Origin: CAVSVP01 sp963731125
GTDB taxonomy: Bacteria; Pseudomonadota; Gammaproteobacteria; Competibacterales; Competibacteraceae
Direction: 5' to 3'
Length of the DNA stretch: 64,000 bases
Assembly: GCA_963731125.1 (NCBI GenBank)
Contig: CAVSVP010000024.1
Coordinates: 62,001 to 126,000 of the forward strand
Shown piece by piece: positions 62,677-64,000 of the stretch. How positions within the stretch are numbered: the stretch's first letter is position 1; the number at the start of each line of letters is the position of its first letter. The notes under the pieces are model-generated. The model made no database searches, was not told the origin of the DNA, and worked only from the letters and a program-made list of their open reading frames with translations. A program made the translations under genes and the position numbers.

Positions 62677-63119
62677 GAGCGGTCGTGACCGGGTACGGGT
62701 GCGGTGGGTGAGGCCGGTGGCGCCTGGGGGGAATAGGGTCGGGTCAGCTCAGCACGTCGCGGTTCCTCCATGCGCCACGGCAGAAAGGGATCGAGATCCC
62801 GCGGGGGGCGGGCGCCATTGTCGGCACACGCCTGGAGATAAACCGTCAACCAGTGCCGCGGGTTAATGCCCCACAGCTCCAACGTCTGCAGCACCGAGAA
62901 GCGGGTGGCGGCCAACTGCGCACTCCAGAGGCTGCCCGATCCATAGTAGTGCTTGCGTCCGGTCACCGGGGTACGCAGGCTGTTCTCGGCGCGATTGTTG
63001 TCCAGAGGAACCTCGGGGTGATCGAGAAAGAGAGTCAGCCCTGGCCAGTGCTCAAGCAGGCTCTGGAGCACCTGCTGTTGTTGGCGTTGCGCCCCCTTGG
63101 ATAAGGGAGAGTCGATTCA
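62673..63119 (-). pseudogene. IS66-family transposase, C-terminal fragment
   Basis: It encodes LLEHWPGLTLFLDHPEVPLD followed by NNRAENSLRTPVTGRKHYYG, the end of the IS66 DDE domain with the catalytic Glu, then the usual C-terminal region SVLQTLELWGINPRHWL and DLDPFLPWRM. Upstream sequence is lost at about 63119, where AT-rich DNA begins. The first ATG (63071) lies mid-domain. Only a remnant of the element remains. Confidence 0.8.
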
Positions 63120-63269
63120 AAGTAAAAAAACCATTTAAAATTATAATATTATCCGACATGCATCGCTAACCTGTTAGCGCTTCAGCGGTGTTCGGCTCGG
63201 CTGACTGATGATCTGCCAGAGTTTCCCGACCTGCTCGCCCATGGCACTGATCCCTTCGCTGATCGATCG

Positions 63270-64000
63270 CTACCCGGTCATCACCAGCAAATGGAAGCTC
63301 ATGTTGCGGATCAGCGCCATATTAGCCGCCGCTGGTGAGTCCACCAAGCCACCATCATCTTCCTGCAAGACGACACCTTTAGTCCAGTGCAGGGTGTTTT
63401 CGAGCTTGCGATGACCCCGAACACGCTGCGCCAAGCGCCACGCCCTGAATGGCTCGCGGGTGATGTAATACGTGGGGTTGTCGAAGGGTTTACCGTCCCG
63501 CTCGCCCTGCCGCCGAACGCTGATAGACTGCTCCAGCCCCGGCCATTGCGCCTTCATCGCCGCCGCGGCCGGCCAGCATGTGAGCCGACAACGGGTATCA
63601 TGACCATGGCCGCTTTGGCGCCAACTCCAGGCCGCCGTCGCTGCATTCTGCGCCGTCCGCGCGAGGCGCTTAGGGAGCGTCGGTTGATTGCCTTTGACGG
63701 GGATGAGGTAGCCGTGGCCCTGGGCAGTAATCTGGGCCACCGGTTTTTTTGGCAAGGCAGCGCATCCAGAGTGAACACCGAACGCTCGATCCGCAGCGTG
63801 CCGATCAATGCTTGCACCACGTCGATTTCGCTGGGCTTATCATTGTCCAGCTTACCGACGCCGCAGATCAGCTGACGAGGATGACTAAAAAACGACACCA
63901 GCGAGGTAACACGTTGTTTCTCGCCTTCCTTGGGTGGGAAGGTGCGGGTGATACGCTTGCCATCCATAGCGATCGTCTCGGCCTGCGCGTACTGCGGCAT
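63270..64000 (-). pseudogene. ISAs1-family transposase with a -1 frameshift, cut by the window edge
   Basis: Minus-strand reading enters from the window edge with ETIAMDGKRITRTFPPKEGE (first Asp), then SLVSFFSHPRQLICGVGKLD and FTLDALPCQKN. At an A7 run (63750-63744) the family sequence continues in the -1 frame: PVAQITAQGHGYLIPVKGNQP, then YYITREPFRAWRLAQRVRGH and RKLENTLHWTKGVVLQEDD, ending at 63270. The heptamer A AAA AAC is a classic slippery site. It is either a mutated gene or one using programmed frameshifting. Confidence 0.75.

Noticed and set aside
1..64000. CRISPR arrays, tRNA and rRNA genes
   Set aside because: No regularly spaced short repeats, cloverleaf-like sequences or rRNA signatures were recognised on either strand; this was by eye, so a tRNA could have been missed.

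Overview
The window looks like the chromosome of a GC-moderate gammaproteobacterium, probably Chromatiales-like; Nitrosococcus-type gene content is my best guess, from general resemblance only. Codon use, sigma70-like promoters, and genes such as kup, terC, a Pat-like acetyltransferase and a family II pyrophosphatase fit a free-living proteobacterium. No rRNA, tRNA or CRISPR array is visible.

Layout. 1-2.5 kb, minus strand: the start of a secreted protein, a PHB-depolymerase-like esterase and a ribbon-helix-helix regulator with a palindromic operator beside its promoter. 2.5-10.2 kb: an HlyD/ABC exporter operon with two ABC-2 permeases; between the permeases lies an antisense, decayed 2-oxoacid dehydrogenase cluster (E1alpha, E1beta and E2 remnants) that an IS701-family element has entered. 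10.2-14 kb: a Pat-like protein acetyltransferase, an AT-rich gap and a small membrane protein. 14-24.5 kb: a galactose cluster with alpha-galactosidase, galE, galT, galK, a second IS701 copy, a Na+/sugar symporter and a Tat-exported sugar-binding protein. Together these would free galactose from alpha-galactosides, import it and run the Leloir pathway. 24.9-31.4 kb: a small HEHVH membrane protein, an IS630 element, a DUF2157/GDYXXLXY pair, a YdcF protein, an aldo/keto reductase and an acyl-CoA synthetase. 31.5-34.3 kb: a tight operon of JAMM peptidase, ubiquitin-like sulfur carrier, rhodanese-MoeB fusion and CysM-type synthase, suggesting protein-thiocarboxylate-dependent sulfur transfer. 34.3-44.3 kb: terC, IS remnants, ppaC, a metallophosphoesterase, a Lon-N-like protein, a glycine-zipper lipoprotein, an MBL-fold hydrolase and kup.

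44.5-60.6 kb is one mass of nested mobile DNA. An unclassified IS was entered at each end by a different ISKra4-family element. The left ISKra4 element, bounded by a 9-bp target duplication at 44555-44563 and 57520-57528, carries an ORF-less group II intron in both of its terminal inverted repeats, giving 866-bp perfect inverted repeats. On the right side a second group II intron follows head to tail. Its reverse transcriptase gene is split by a third intron and by an IS701 element. The third intron's reverse transcriptase gene is split by a serine-recombinase element, and the IS701 end is split by an inverted pair of IS4-like copies. Removing the insertions restores both reverse transcriptase frames exactly.

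60.8-64 kb: a seven-TM-like membrane protein, an IS66 remnant carrying a DruA-like (DUF4338) gene, and an ISAs1 transposase with a -1 frameshift at an A7 run. The end of the window cuts this last gene.
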